Shown: positions 17,445 through 25,768, counted from the first letter of the stretch. The stretch is 64,000 nt of DNA from Chloroflexota bacterium (GCA_016191395.1 JACPOS010000003.1:43100-107099), one strand, 5' to 3'. Notes: generated by a model from the sequence alone, not told the origin. Translations and numbers: made by a program.

Positions 17445-19931
17445 CTACTGCCCGGTGCCGACGTTCCGGAACGCGTTCCAGTCCGGGATCGGCCGGCTCA
17501 GCAGCCAGCTCCCCACGACGGCGACAAATGGGAGGACCAGCACCGCAGCGGCAACCTCAAGCACCGGCACGGCGAAGAGCTGGTTTAAGCTCGCGAGGAG
17601 TCCCCACGCCGGCAATAGACCGGCTGGGACTGCGAGGATCCCGGCGAGGAGTGCGAGCGTGGCGGCCCTCGACGCCACGAGGCGGCGGCGCAATCGAGGG
17701 TCCGCGCCCAGCGCGAGCAACGTCCGCTGCTCGGGTCGCGACTCTGCCTCCCCGAGTGCGATCGCGACGCCCGTCACGCTCACGGCAAAGAGCAGCGCAA
17801 GCACGATGAGCAGGATCCGGAACGACGCGTCGGCACGTTGCGGGCCCAGCGACGCGTCCACGAACGTGTCCAGGGTGCGGCCTGCGACCACGGCCGCGGC
17901 GTCGACGTCCGCCTGCGTCACCGTGTGGTCAAGACGGACGATGAACTGCTGGGCGTCGCTCTGCTCGAGGCCCAGCTGCGTCGCGACGGCCTGCGAGATC
18001 AGGGCACCGGGCAGGACCCCAGCGGTGACGCCGGTCGTGATCACCGTCGCCGGGAGGTGGACGCGGCGCTCGGCGGTGCCGTCCCCGACGTTGTTCGAGA
18101 ACACGAAGTCGACGCTGTCGAGCGTTATCGGTTCGGGCCAGAGCACGACGACCTTGCCTGCTGCCAGCGGGGCCGCCGCATCTGCCGCGTTTGCGATCGA
18201 CAGGAGCTCCGGCGTCGCCACCATGATGTTGTCGACCGTCGGGACGATGTTGTGCTCGTTGCCCCAGCGCACCGGGGAACCCGCAGCGTCCCGCGCGTCT
18301 GGAACCTCGAGATTGAAGAACTCCGGCGTCTGCGCGGCGAGGTAGGACGTTCCCGATCCGCCGACGGCGCCGGGGCCGGCAGCGAGCTCCCGGCCGACCT
18401 GATCGGCACCGGCCCCCCGAACCACGAGCTCATCCGCGTACAGGTAGGGCCGCCAGTCCTTCGCGTTGTCGGCATCCTTGCTCGCAAAGGCCGTTCCGAG
18501 CGTGATCGTCGCGGCAAGGCTGGCGAGAACCGCCGTGACGATCGGGCTGTTCCGCGACCTGGCGCGGGCCGTGTCCCGGAACGCGATCCTGCTCGCGAGC
18601 GGCAGTCGAACGGCGAGGCCGTCGAGTCGCTCGAGCAGCCACGGCGCGGACGCGCCGAACCCCAGGGTGCCGAGCACCGCACCAACCACGACCAGCATCT
18701 CGCGCACGCCGGAGACACCGTCGATCCGAAGGTTCGCCCCCAGCAGGGTCAGCCCGATCGAGATCCCGACGACGACGAGGCCGATTCGCAGCGTACGGCG
18801 CGCGGGGACCTCGGGCGGTCGCCGTCCCGACAGCGAGAGGAGCACCGGGACGCGCGCGGCCGTCCTGGCGGGGACGATCGCCGCGATGACCGCCGCGACA
18901 AAGCCGATCAATGCCGGACCAATCACGCCGGCGGAGTCGACGATGATCGATGGGTTCCGGCGCTGGGTGAGCCCATCGAGGAACGGCGAGGTGCCGAACG
19001 AGAAGAGGAGTCCGGCGGCCACGCCCACGGCGCAGGCGATCAGGCCAAGGATCATCGCTTCGGCGAGGACCGTGCCTCCGAGCTGCCTCGGCGTCGCGCC
19101 GCTGGCCGCCAGCAGCCCCAGCTCGCGCTGCCGCCGTCGAATGCTCACGGCGAAGGCCGCCGACGCGACGAGGGCTGCCTCGACGAGTGCGAGCGTCCCG
19201 AGCACCAGGATCGTGGGGCTCATGTCGCCCCCAACCATGTTGATCCCGCCGCCATGTCGAGACTGGAGCGCGAACTGCTGGACGTTCGTCGTCGGGTCGT
19301 AGGTCGCGGCGACGAAGGCATCGGGGTCGGCTCCGGGCGGCAATCCCACGAGCCAGCTCGCGAACTCCGGGTCGCCCTGGTTCACGGCACGAGGATCGAA
19401 GAGCACGATCCGATCGTTGAGCCGGAGCCCGTCCTCGACGAGCCCCACGACCGTGACGGGGGCTGCGTCGTCGATCGTCAGCTGCCCACCGATCGTGACG
19501 CCGGCGATCCTCGCGACCTCGGCCGAGATCGCTGCCTCGCGCTCGCCCTTCGGCGTTCGACCCCCGACCAGGGTGAGCATCGACTGGCCGAGCCCATCGA
19601 GATCGATGCCGCGAATCGTGACGGAAGGCCGTGCGCCTGCGATCAGGAGCTGGCCATCCGACCAGAAGGTCGGCTCGATATTGCTGCCGTCGGGCAGGAA
19701 TGAGCGGAGCTTGCCCTCGGAGACGCCCTGGGCGAGGAGGTCGGCCCGACCGAACAACGCCGCCTCTTGCCTTGCCTGGGAAGGCTCGGTCGTGCGCAGG
19801 ATCGCGATCCCCGCGACCATCGCCGCAACGGGCAGCGCCACGAGCGCGACCACGAGGAGACTTCGGCCGCGATGGCGGGCGATGTTGCGCCAAGCGACTC
19901 GCGTGAGTGCGCGGACGCTCGATTTCGTCAT
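17445..19931 (-). CDS. FtsX/MacB-like ABC transporter permease
   Basis: An 828-aa permease with two FtsX/MacB membrane cores: an N-terminal helix, extracytoplasmic domain, three helices (about residues 255-400), a central helix, a second extracytoplasmic domain, and three C-terminal helices. This 'ABC3' permease type usually exports lipids, peptides or antibiotics, or works mechanically. Its ATG overlaps the ATPase stop (ATGA). Order padR-ATPase-permease implies regulation by PadR. The substrate is unknown. Confidence 0.88.
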   Translation of the reverse strand: MTKSSVRALTRVAWRNIARHRGRSLLVVALVALPVAAMVAGIAILRTTEPSQARQEAALFGRADLLAQGVSEGKLRSFLPDGSNIEPTFWSDGQLLIAGARPSVTIRGIDLDGLGQSMLTLVGGRTPKGEREAAISAEVARIAGVTIGGQLTIDDAAPVTVVGLVEDGLRLNDRIVLFDPRAVNQGDPEFASWLVGLPPGADPDAFVAATYDPTTNVQQFALQSRHGGGINMVGGDMSPTILVLGTLALVEAALVASAAFAVSIRRRQRELGLLAASGATPRQLGGTVLAEAMILGLIACAVGVAAGLLFSFGTSPFLDGLTQRRNPSIIVDSAGVIGPALIGFVAAVIAAIVPARTAARVPVLLSLSGRRPPEVPARRTLRIGLVVVGISIGLTLLGANLRIDGVSGVREMLVVVGAVLGTLGFGASAPWLLERLDGLAVRLPLASRIAFRDTARARSRNSPIVTAVLASLAATITLGTAFASKDADNAKDWRPYLYADELVVRGAGADQVGRELAAGPGAVGGSGTSYLAAQTPEFFNLEVPDARDAAGSPVRWGNEHNIVPTVDNIMVATPELLSIANAADAAAPLAAGKVVVLWPEPITLDSVDFVFSNNVGDGTAERRVHLPATVITTGVTAGVLPGALISQAVATQLGLEQSDAQQFIVRLDHTVTQADVDAAAVVAGRTLDTFVDASLGPQRADASFRILLIVLALLFAVSVTGVAIALGEAESRPEQRTLLALGADPRLRRRLVASRAATLALLAGILAVPAGLLPAWGLLASLNQLFAVPVLEVAAAVLVLPFVAVVGSWLLSRPIPDWNAFRNVGTGQ

Positions 19932-20641
19932 GCGACCCCTGCGAGCTCGGGATGCGGGGCTGGGTTGGCCTCGTCGACGACACGGCCGTCGCGCAGGAAG
20001 ACCACGCGATCCGCCCAGGCGGCGTGCGCGGCGTCGTGGGTCACGAGGATCGCGGTTCCCCCGCCGTCGCAGTGGGCACGCAGGAGGCGCATGACCGATT
20101 CGCCGGTCATCGAGTCGAGCGCCCCTGTGGGCTCGTCGGCGAGCAGGATCTGGCGGCCACCAACGAGCGCGCGGGCGATCGCGACCCGCTGCTGCTCGCC
20201 GCCGGAGAGGTCGTCCGGAAACCGGTCCGCGAGTGCCGCCAGGCCCACCGATGCGAGCGCCGCGTCGGCGCCGGCGCGAGCCTCGCTGATCGGGCGCCCG
20301 TCCAGCTCCAGCGGGATGGCCACGTTCTCGCGGGCAGTCAGGCCAGCGAGCAGGTTCAGGTCCTGGAAGACGTAGCCAACCGTCCGACGGCGCAGGATGG
20401 CCAGGTCCTTCGGCTTCAGCGTGCCGACGTCCTGCCCGGCAACGGTGACGCGTCCGGCGCTCGCCTTGTCGAGGCCGCCGACGAGCGAGAGGAGCGTCGT
20501 CTTCCCGGATCCGCTCGGGCCCATCACGGCGAGGAGCTCGCCCGCGGCCACCGTCATGCTCGTAGGGTGGAGCGCCGTGACCTGGGTGTGCCCGGTGCCG
20601 AACCAGCGCGCCGCGCCGTCAAGCTCGATGAGATTCGTCAT
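19928..20641 (-). CDS. MacB/LolD-type ABC ATPase
   Basis: A 237-aa ATPase of the LolD/MacB class: Walker A GPSGSGKTTLLSLVGG, signature LSGGEQQRVAIARAL, Walker B ILLADEPTGALDS and switch VTHD. I start it at ATG 20641, which overlaps the padR stop (ATGA), rather than at upstream codons inside padR. It pairs with the 828-aa permease that follows. Confidence 0.94.
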   Translation of the reverse strand: MTNLIELDGAARWFGTGHTQVTALHPTSMTVAAGELLAVMGPSGSGKTTLLSLVGGLDKASAGRVTVAGQDVGTLKPKDLAILRRRTVGYVFQDLNLLAGLTARENVAIPLELDGRPISEARAGADAALASVGLAALADRFPDDLSGGEQQRVAIARALVGGRQILLADEPTGALDSMTGESVMRLLRAHCDGGGTAILVTHDAAHAAWADRVVFLRDGRVVDEANPAPHPELAGVA

Positions 20642-21162
20642 CGGTCGGTCCCCTTCAGGCTGTGGATTCGGGCTTCGCAGGCATCGAGCCACCGGACTTC
20701 GGCCTCGGTTCGGAAGATGAGGGCGTCGAGCGGGATCAGGAACGACAGATCGCGCTCGGGGTCGGCCTGCGCCTTGCGGCGGGTGTAGGCCTGGAGCTGC
20801 TCGATCGAGGCGCGACGCTGGCGCTGGAGGAGCGCCGTGACGTCAATGTCGCCGGCCGCGACCGCGAGGAGGACCTTGATCGTCAGCTCGTCGCGGGCAG
20901 GCGCCTCGGCGACGACCGGGTTGTCGAACCAGCCCGCAAGCTCGATTCGACCCGCGGGCGTGATTCGGTACTCCCGTCGGTCATCCTCGCCGCCGGCCGC
21001 CTCGACCAGGCCGTCGCGCTCGAGGCGCTGGATCGTCGTGTAGACCTGCCCGATGTTCAGGAGCCACGAGCCGCCCGTGCGCCGCTCGAAGGCGGTCTTC
21101 AGGTTGTAGCCGTGGCGAGGCGCCTCGTCGAGCAGCGCCAGCAAGCCAAAGCGAACGGACAA
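20638..21162 (-). CDS. PadR-family transcriptional regulator
   Basis: A 174-aa winged-helix repressor: FGLLALLDEAPRHGYNLK, then GQVYTTIQRLERDGLVEAAG and DRREYRITPAGR are the PadR hallmark; the C-terminal half is the helical dimerisation (Vir_act_alpha_C) region. The likely start is TTG 21160-21162, because GGGAGG sits five bases upstream and longer frames lack a site. A perfect palindrome lies 30 bp upstream. PadR proteins beside ABC exporters typically respond to the exported compound. Confidence 0.9.
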   Translation of the reverse strand: MSVRFGLLALLDEAPRHGYNLKTAFERRTGGSWLLNIGQVYTTIQRLERDGLVEAAGGEDDRREYRITPAGRIELAGWFDNPVVAEAPARDELTIKVLLAVAAGDIDVTALLQRQRRASIEQLQAYTRRKAQADPERDLSFLIPLDALIFRTEAEVRWLDACEARIHSLKGTDR

Positions 21163-21191
21163 GTCGGCCTCCCTCGGATGTCGAGGGGAGG

Positions 21192-21210
21192 ATACATACT
21201 CGGTATGTAT
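21192..21210. promoter_or_regulatory. PadR operator palindrome
   Basis: ATACATACTCGGTATGTAT is a perfect inverted repeat with 8-bp arms around TCG. It is AT-rich within GC-rich DNA and lies between padR and the divergent cupin gene. PadR-family operators are commonly palindromes of this ATGTAT/ATACAT kind, so it is the likely binding site controlling both directions. Confidence 0.75.
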
Positions 21211-21278
21211 TTCGCAAGATGGGGCTACCGAGGCGATCCCCGTCGGGATAATGCCTGGAAACCACACGGAGGTTCCTG

Positions 21279-21672
21279 ATGCAGACCCGCTCGTTCCCCT
21301 CGACCCCCGATGCCCGTTCCCCTGCCGGAGCCGAGATCCGCTACCTGATCGAAGGCCAGACCGGCAACATGATCCACTCCACGGTCCCGCCCGGTCAGGT
21401 GAATCGGGGCGACGGTCCATGCCACCGTGAGCGAGTTCTGGCATGTCCTCTCCGGCGAGGGTCGGATCTGGCGACGGGACGGCACCGGCGAGGAGACGAC
21501 CGTTCTACGGGGAGGCATCACGATCGACATTCCCGTCGGGACCGCGTTCCAGTACCGCTGCGACGGTGCCGAACCGCTCCGGTTCCTGTGCATCTCGATG
21601 CCGCCCTGGCCGGGCGATTCGGAAGCGACGCACATCGAGGGACCGTGGACGCCAACCGCTCCGCGAGCGTGA
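21279..21672 (+). pseudogene. cupin-domain protein, frameshifted
   Basis: From ATG 21279 (GGAGG about 5 bases upstream) the frame encodes a cupin beginning (IRYLIEGQTGNMIHSTVPPG) but then loses sense. The cupin core resumes in the +1-shifted frame: EFWHVLSGEGRIWRRDG, then GITIDIPVGTAFQYRCDG and a stop at 21672. Removing one G from the GGGG at 21406-21409 joins the two into a protein of about 130 aa. This is either a sequencing/assembly indel or a real inactivating mutation. The gene is divergent from padR and shares its operator. Confidence 0.7.
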
Positions 21673-21674
21673 CG

Positions 21675-21959
21675 TCAGTCGGTGTCGCGGGCGGTGTCCG
21701 GTGAGACGTCGATCGCCTCGAGGGCGCCCCCGGCGCGGGTGACGAGCTGCTGCACCTTGAGCTCCGCCTCCGCGAGGAGCTTGGCGCAGCGTTCGTGCAG
21801 GGCGACGCCGCGCTCGTACAGGGCGATGGAGCGTTCGAGGGGCTGGCCGCCCGCCTCAAGCTCGGCGACGGTCTTCTGGAGGGCGGCGAGGGCGTCGTCG
21901 AAGGAGAGCGAGTCGATCGGTGCGTCGGCGCCGTTCGCGCGGTCAGGCTGGTCGGTCAC
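21675..21959 (-). CDS. xseB: exodeoxyribonuclease VII small subunit
   Basis: A 94-aa subunit: LSFDDALAALQKTVAELEAG and LERSIALYERGVALHERC are the XseB signature, a two-helix hairpin that binds XseA. With XseA it degrades single-stranded DNA. GTG start at 21957-21959, overlapping the end of the small membrane ORF upstream. Confidence 0.95.
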   Translation of the reverse strand: MTDQPDRANGADAPIDSLSFDDALAALQKTVAELEAGGQPLERSIALYERGVALHERCAKLLAEAELKVQQLVTRAGGALEAIDVSPDTARDTD

Positions 21960-22092
21960 CGGGCTCCTCTTCGGTCGAATCGGGGCGGTTCAGCAGGCGG
22001 GACATCCGTGGTGCAAGGATCACGATACCGAACCAGATGCCGCCGACGGTCCCGACCACGGCGATGACCAGGATGATGAGGACGTCTGTCAC
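21943..22092 (-). CDS. small single-pass membrane protein between xseA and xseB
   Basis: A 49-aa frame starts with GTG at 22092, overlapping the xseA stop (GTGA), and ends inside the xseB start region, so it fits exactly between its neighbours. It encodes a strongly hydrophobic helix (LIILVIAVVGTVGGIWFGIV, about residues 5-24), then RMSRLLNRPD and an acidic tail. The start/stop overlaps at both ends are what real genes in this window show. Function unknown. Confidence 0.6.
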   Translation of the reverse strand: MTDVLIILVIAVVGTVGGIWFGIVILAPRMSRLLNRPDSTEEEPGDRPA

Positions 22093-23417
22093 TGCGGCGG
22101 CTCGTCCGCCGTGGCCGGGAACTCACCCCGAGCGACGCGGATTCGGAGGCGAGATCCGCCGCTCACCTCCGCCGGGTCGCGGACGATCGCGTCGTCGGGG
22201 GCCCGGCGCACGATGCCGTAGCCGCGCTCCAGCGTCGCCTGTGGTCCCAGCACGGCGAGGGCGGCGCCGGCCTCCGCGAGTGCCGCGCGGCGAACGCCCA
22301 GCAGCCTCGAGGCGAGATTCGGCAATGCCGTCGCGAGCCGGTCCTCGGTCACCGCCGCACTCGCGAGCCGTACCCGGAGCGCCCGCGTCGCGCGATCCAG
22401 CAGGTCGCCAGCGAGCTGTCGCGACGCAGCCAGTCGCGCAGCGGGATGCAGGCGCTCCAGCACGCGCCGCTCCGCGTCGAGCTCGCGCGAGGCACCGACG
22501 ACGGCCCGCGCTCCCGCGACCCGCATCCGCTCCGCCCCGCGAGCGAGCGCTGACGCGAACTCCGCCCGATCCGGCACGACCAACTCAGCGGCCGCGGTCG
22601 GCGTGGCGGCACGCACGTCCGCGGCGAAGTCCGTGAGCGTGACGTCCACCTCGTGCCCGACCCCGCTCACGAGCGGGAGCGTGTGGGCCACCACCGCGCG
22701 CACGACGTACTCGTCGTTGAACGACCACAGGTCCTCCATCGAGCCGCCGCCCCGGGCGAGGATCGTCAGCACCGGCGCCTCACTCGCCCGCCCCTCCTCC
22801 GCGAGCGCGGCGGCGTACCGCTCCACGCGCCGCAGCGCCTTCACGATCGACTCCGGTGCGCCCTCGCCCTGCACCTGGCACGCGACGAGCAGCACGCGCG
22901 CCAGCGGCCAGCGGCGGGCGAAGACGTGACACACGTCCTTCCACGCGGCACCCGTCGGCGACGATACGACGGCAATGACCCGCGGCCGTGATGGGAGGGC
23001 CCGCTTGCGCTCCGTCGCGAACAACCCCTCGGCCGCGAGCTTCGCCTTCAGCTGCTCGAACCGGATCGCGAGGTCCCCCACCCCGCTCGGCTGGATCGAG
23101 TCGATGTACAGCTGCAGGGCACCCTGCGCCTCGTACACGTCCACCCGCCCGTGGGCGACGACGCGCAGGCCGGTCTGGGGCTGGAACGGCGATCGAACGC
23201 GGTCGTCGCGGAACCACACGCACTGGAGCTGCGCCCGCTCGTCCTTCAGCGTGAAATAGGCGTGGCCCGCGCTGGAGATCGTGACCCGCCCGACCTCGCC
23301 CTCCACCCACAGGTCACGTAGCTGCTCGTCCGCGCGAACCGTGGCCGCGATCGCTCGCGCCGCCTCCGTGACCCCGAGGATTCGAATGCCCGCACGCGGG
23401 CCGATTTCGGTCTCCAT
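22089..23417 (-). CDS. xseA: exodeoxyribonuclease VII large subunit
   Basis: A 442-aa nuclease subunit: N-terminal OB fold (LWVEGEVGRVTISSAGHAYF), catalytic domain with PRVIAVVSSPTGAAWKDV, ILARGGGSMEDLWSFNDE, LPLVSGVGHEVDVTL and DVRAATPTAAAELVVPD, then a coiled-coil C-terminus. The ATG at 23417 has no Shine-Dalgarno; TAGGAT lies 8 nt upstream. It is divergent from the PGM1-like gene, with only 19 bp between the two start codons. Confidence 0.96.
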   Translation of the reverse strand: METEIGPRAGIRILGVTEAARAIAATVRADEQLRDLWVEGEVGRVTISSAGHAYFTLKDERAQLQCVWFRDDRVRSPFQPQTGLRVVAHGRVDVYEAQGALQLYIDSIQPSGVGDLAIRFEQLKAKLAAEGLFATERKRALPSRPRVIAVVSSPTGAAWKDVCHVFARRWPLARVLLVACQVQGEGAPESIVKALRRVERYAAALAEEGRASEAPVLTILARGGGSMEDLWSFNDEYVVRAVVAHTLPLVSGVGHEVDVTLTDFAADVRAATPTAAAELVVPDRAEFASALARGAERMRVAGARAVVGASRELDAERRVLERLHPAARLAASRQLAGDLLDRATRALRVRLASAAVTEDRLATALPNLASRLLGVRRAALAEAGAALAVLGPQATLERGYGIVRRAPDDAIVRDPAEVSGGSRLRIRVARGEFPATADEPPQ

Positions 23418-23436
23418 CGCTCCGTATCCTAGGTTC
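23418..23436. promoter_or_regulatory. bidirectional promoter with overlapping -10 elements
   Basis: Only 19 bp separate the two divergent start codons. The plus strand has TATCCT (23425-23430), 6 nt before GTG 23437; the minus strand has TAGGAT (23431-23426), 8 nt before ATG 23417. The two hexamers overlap almost fully, and both transcripts would start at or near the start codon. No -35 is convincing. Confidence 0.55.
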
Positions 23437-24960
23437 GTGACCGACTTCGCGACGCTCCAGCAGAAGCTCGGGCCGGCACTCGCGGCAAACAGGCAGGGCT
23501 CCACGATCGATCACGTCGTGATCGCGCTGCCGTCGTACAGCGTGAGCGAATCGCTCATGTCGCACTACGGCGACCGGATCGCCGCGCTGGAGCACCGCTA
23601 CCTCAACGCGCTCCTGATGACGGGCCGCATCGAGTCGGTCGAGATCGTGTACGTGTCGACCCGCTCACCCCTACCCGAGCTCGTCCGCTACTACCTCGAC
23701 CTCCTGCCCGAGGCGGTCCGCGAGTCCGCCGCGACGCGCATCCGGCTCGTGGAGGTACCGGAGGACGGCACGAGCCGATCCGTCGCGGCGCGCATGGCAG
23801 ACCGGCCAGACCTCGTCGAGGCGCTGCGCGAGCACATCGGCGCTCGCCCTGCCTTGATCGAGCCGTGGAACGTCACCGAGCACGAGGTGAATCTCGCGCT
23901 CGCACTCGGCGTTCCGGTCAACGGCACGGCGCCGGAGCTGCGGCCGATCGCGTTCAAGAGCGCGGGCCGGCGCCTGTTCGGGGCTGCGGGCGTTCCGGTA
24001 CCGCTCGGGCGGGAGGACGTGCGCACGACCGACGATGTCGTCGATGCGATCAACTGGATCGGCCGGCAGCGACCACTGCTCGGCGGCGTCGTGATCAAGC
24101 ACGACGACAGCGGCGCGGGCGACGGGAACGTCGTCCTGGACCTGCGACTGATGCACCACGCGGACGACCCCGATGCCTGGCTTCGTTCCCGCATCGCGGA
24201 CCTGCCCGAGTGGTATCGCAACGACCTGCTGCTCGGTGGCGTCGTCGAGGAGCGCATCGCCGGCACGCGGTTCAGCAGCCCCAGCGCTCAGGTGGACATT
24301 CGCCCGACCGGCGAGATCGTCGTGCTCGCCACGCACGAGCAGGTCCTCGGCGGCGAGGGCGGCCAGGTCTACCTGGGCTGCCGCTTCCCGGCCGACCCGG
24401 CGTACGCCGCGCGCCTCGCGGAGCACGCCGCGAAGATCGGCGCCGAGCTCGCTGCCAAGGGCGCGCTCGGCCGGTTCAGCGTGGACTTCGTGGCCGCGGT
24501 GCCGCCGGGCGAGACCGAGTGGCAGGTCTACGCGATCGAGGTCAACCTCCGGAAGGGCGGCACGACCCACCCGTACGCGGCGCTGCGGAACCTCGTCCAG
24601 GGCAGGTACGACACCGCAACCGGGCAGTGGATCGGGAACGACGGCGACATGCGCGCGTACACCTCGAGCGACAACCTGGTGCACGAGTCATGGCTGGGCC
24701 TCGACCCGCTCGACGTGGTCGACTGGGTCGCCCGCGACGGCCTGCAGTTCGATCCGGTGACCCGGGTCGGAACGGTGCTGCACATGCTGTCCGGCCTCGC
24801 GATCGACGGCCGCTTCGGGGTCACCGCCATCACGCGGACGCCAGCCGAGGCCGACGACCTGTACGAGCGCGTACGAGGGACCGTGCAGCGCCTGGCCGAT
24901 CGCCGCGCGACCGACCGCGAGCCGAGCGCAGCCTGGCCGCAGGCCGCCTCCGAGGGCTAG
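23437..24960 (+). CDS. PGM1-like ATP-grasp peptide ligase
   Basis: A 507-aa protein with an ATP-grasp ligase domain in the second half: VVIKHDDSGAGDGNVVLDLR (ATP-binding Lys), GGVVEERIAGTRFSSPS and the metal-binding end EVNLRKGGTTHPYAALRNLV. This matches the family of PGM1, the ligase that joins a peptide to an amino-acid starter in pheganomycin. The N-terminal 180 residues are the unexplored portion of such proteins. It is a lone gene, not in an obvious biosynthetic cluster, so the substrate is unknown. The GTG start is leaderless-like. Its TAG overlaps the efp TAG on the other strand (CTAG at 24957-24960). Confidence 0.8.
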   Translation: MTDFATLQQKLGPALAANRQGSTIDHVVIALPSYSVSESLMSHYGDRIAALEHRYLNALLMTGRIESVEIVYVSTRSPLPELVRYYLDLLPEAVRESAATRIRLVEVPEDGTSRSVAARMADRPDLVEALREHIGARPALIEPWNVTEHEVNLALALGVPVNGTAPELRPIAFKSAGRRLFGAAGVPVPLGREDVRTTDDVVDAINWIGRQRPLLGGVVIKHDDSGAGDGNVVLDLRLMHHADDPDAWLRSRIADLPEWYRNDLLLGGVVEERIAGTRFSSPSAQVDIRPTGEIVVLATHEQVLGGEGGQVYLGCRFPADPAYAARLAEHAAKIGAELAAKGALGRFSVDFVAAVPPGETEWQVYAIEVNLRKGGTTHPYAALRNLVQGRYDTATGQWIGNDGDMRAYTSSDNLVHESWLGLDPLDVVDWVARDGLQFDPVTRVGTVLHMLSGLAIDGRFGVTAITRTPAEADDLYERVRGTVQRLADRRATDREPSAAWPQAASEG

Positions 24961-25514
24961 AGCCGGGTCTGGTACTCGCCCGTCCGCGTGTCGACACGGA
25001 TCGTGTCGCCTTCCTGGACGAAGAGCGGCACCTGCACGACGAGGCCGGTCTCGGTCGTCGCTGGCTTTCGGGCCCCCTGGGCCGTGTCGCCGGCGAAGCC
25101 GGGCTCGGTCGTCTCCACCTTGAGGTCGACGGTCACGGGCAACTCCACGCCGATGGTCTCGCCCTGGTAGCTCGTTCGGTCGAGGGTCATCCCGTCCTTG
25201 AGGTACTTCGTGGAGTCGCCCAGCTGCTCGCCGCGGAGCATGAACTGGTCGTACGTGTCCGTGTCCATGAAGTGGTAGTCGTCGTCGTCGCGGTACAGGA
25301 ACTGGACTGGGCGCTGCTCCATCTGGGCGCGAGGCCACTTGGTGCCGGCCTGGAACGAGCGCTCGACCGTCTGCCCGCGGCGGACGTTGCGGAGCGTGAT
25401 CCGCACCTGCGCCGAGCCACGGCCCATCTTGATGTGGTGGTAGTCGAGGATCTGCCAGAGCTCGTTGTCGAGCTCGATGGTCACGCCCTTGCGCAACTCG
25501 CCGGTGCTGATCAT
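24957..25514 (-). CDS. efp: elongation factor P
   Basis: The 185-aa factor relieves ribosome stalling at polyproline. Start GELRKGVTIELDNELWQILD, KOW-like domain I, then OB domains ending DTIRVDTRTGEYQTRL. The tip loop that reaches the peptidyl-tRNA reads KMGRGSA, so the residue at the usual modified-Lys position is Arg32. ATG 25514 has a weak GGAG eight bases upstream. Its -10 lies about 90 bp upstream. Confidence 0.95.
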   Translation of the reverse strand: MISTGELRKGVTIELDNELWQILDYHHIKMGRGSAQVRITLRNVRRGQTVERSFQAGTKWPRAQMEQRPVQFLYRDDDDYHFMDTDTYDQFMLRGEQLGDSTKYLKDGMTLDRTSYQGETIGVELPVTVDLKVETTEPGFAGDTAQGARKPATTETGLVVQVPLFVQEGDTIRVDTRTGEYQTRL

Positions 25515-25602
25515 GTGCTGGGCTCCGTCAGGTGCTGGCGCCGGCGGCGCCCGGGTGCGGGGCGCGCGTGCGCGGCGGGTTGGTTCGAGATTGGGTCCGG
25601 CG

Positions 25603-25608
25603 ATTGTA
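25603..25608 (-). promoter_or_regulatory. efp -10 element
   Basis: TACAAT on the minus strand, in CGTCTACAATCG, with the same GNCTANNNT context seen before many genes here. It implies a 5' leader of roughly 80 nt for efp. Confidence 0.5.
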
Positions 25609-25687
25609 GACGACGCGGGTTCGGTGGCCGGATGCTGAGGCTCCGTCTGGCAGGTCCAGGCACGCCGCCGATTCCGATGTCTTTCCC

Positions 25688-25768
25688 GTGATGCCAGTGG
25701 GAGCATCACGCGGCGAGTGTGCGTTGCCGCAATCACTCCCCTGCCCTTGATTACCCCACAGGCATCAC
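25688..25768. repeat. inverted repeat pair containing dispersed 19-bp repeat
   Basis: GTGATGCCAGTGGGAGCATC (25688-25707) and GATTACCCCACAGGCATCAC (25749-25768) match as inverted repeats at 16 of 20 positions. The left arm is identical over 19 bp to 6162-6180. This lies in the 403-bp gap 25515-25917 between pepP and efp; the rest of that gap holds the efp -10 and a 28-codon frame I do not trust. A long imperfect stem could act in mRNA termination or processing, or be a REP-like element. Confidence 0.5.

Noticed and set aside
25570..25620. tRNA-like GGTTCGAG segment upstream of efp
   Set aside because: No cloverleaf arms or acceptor stem could be drawn; it is only a T-loop-like string.
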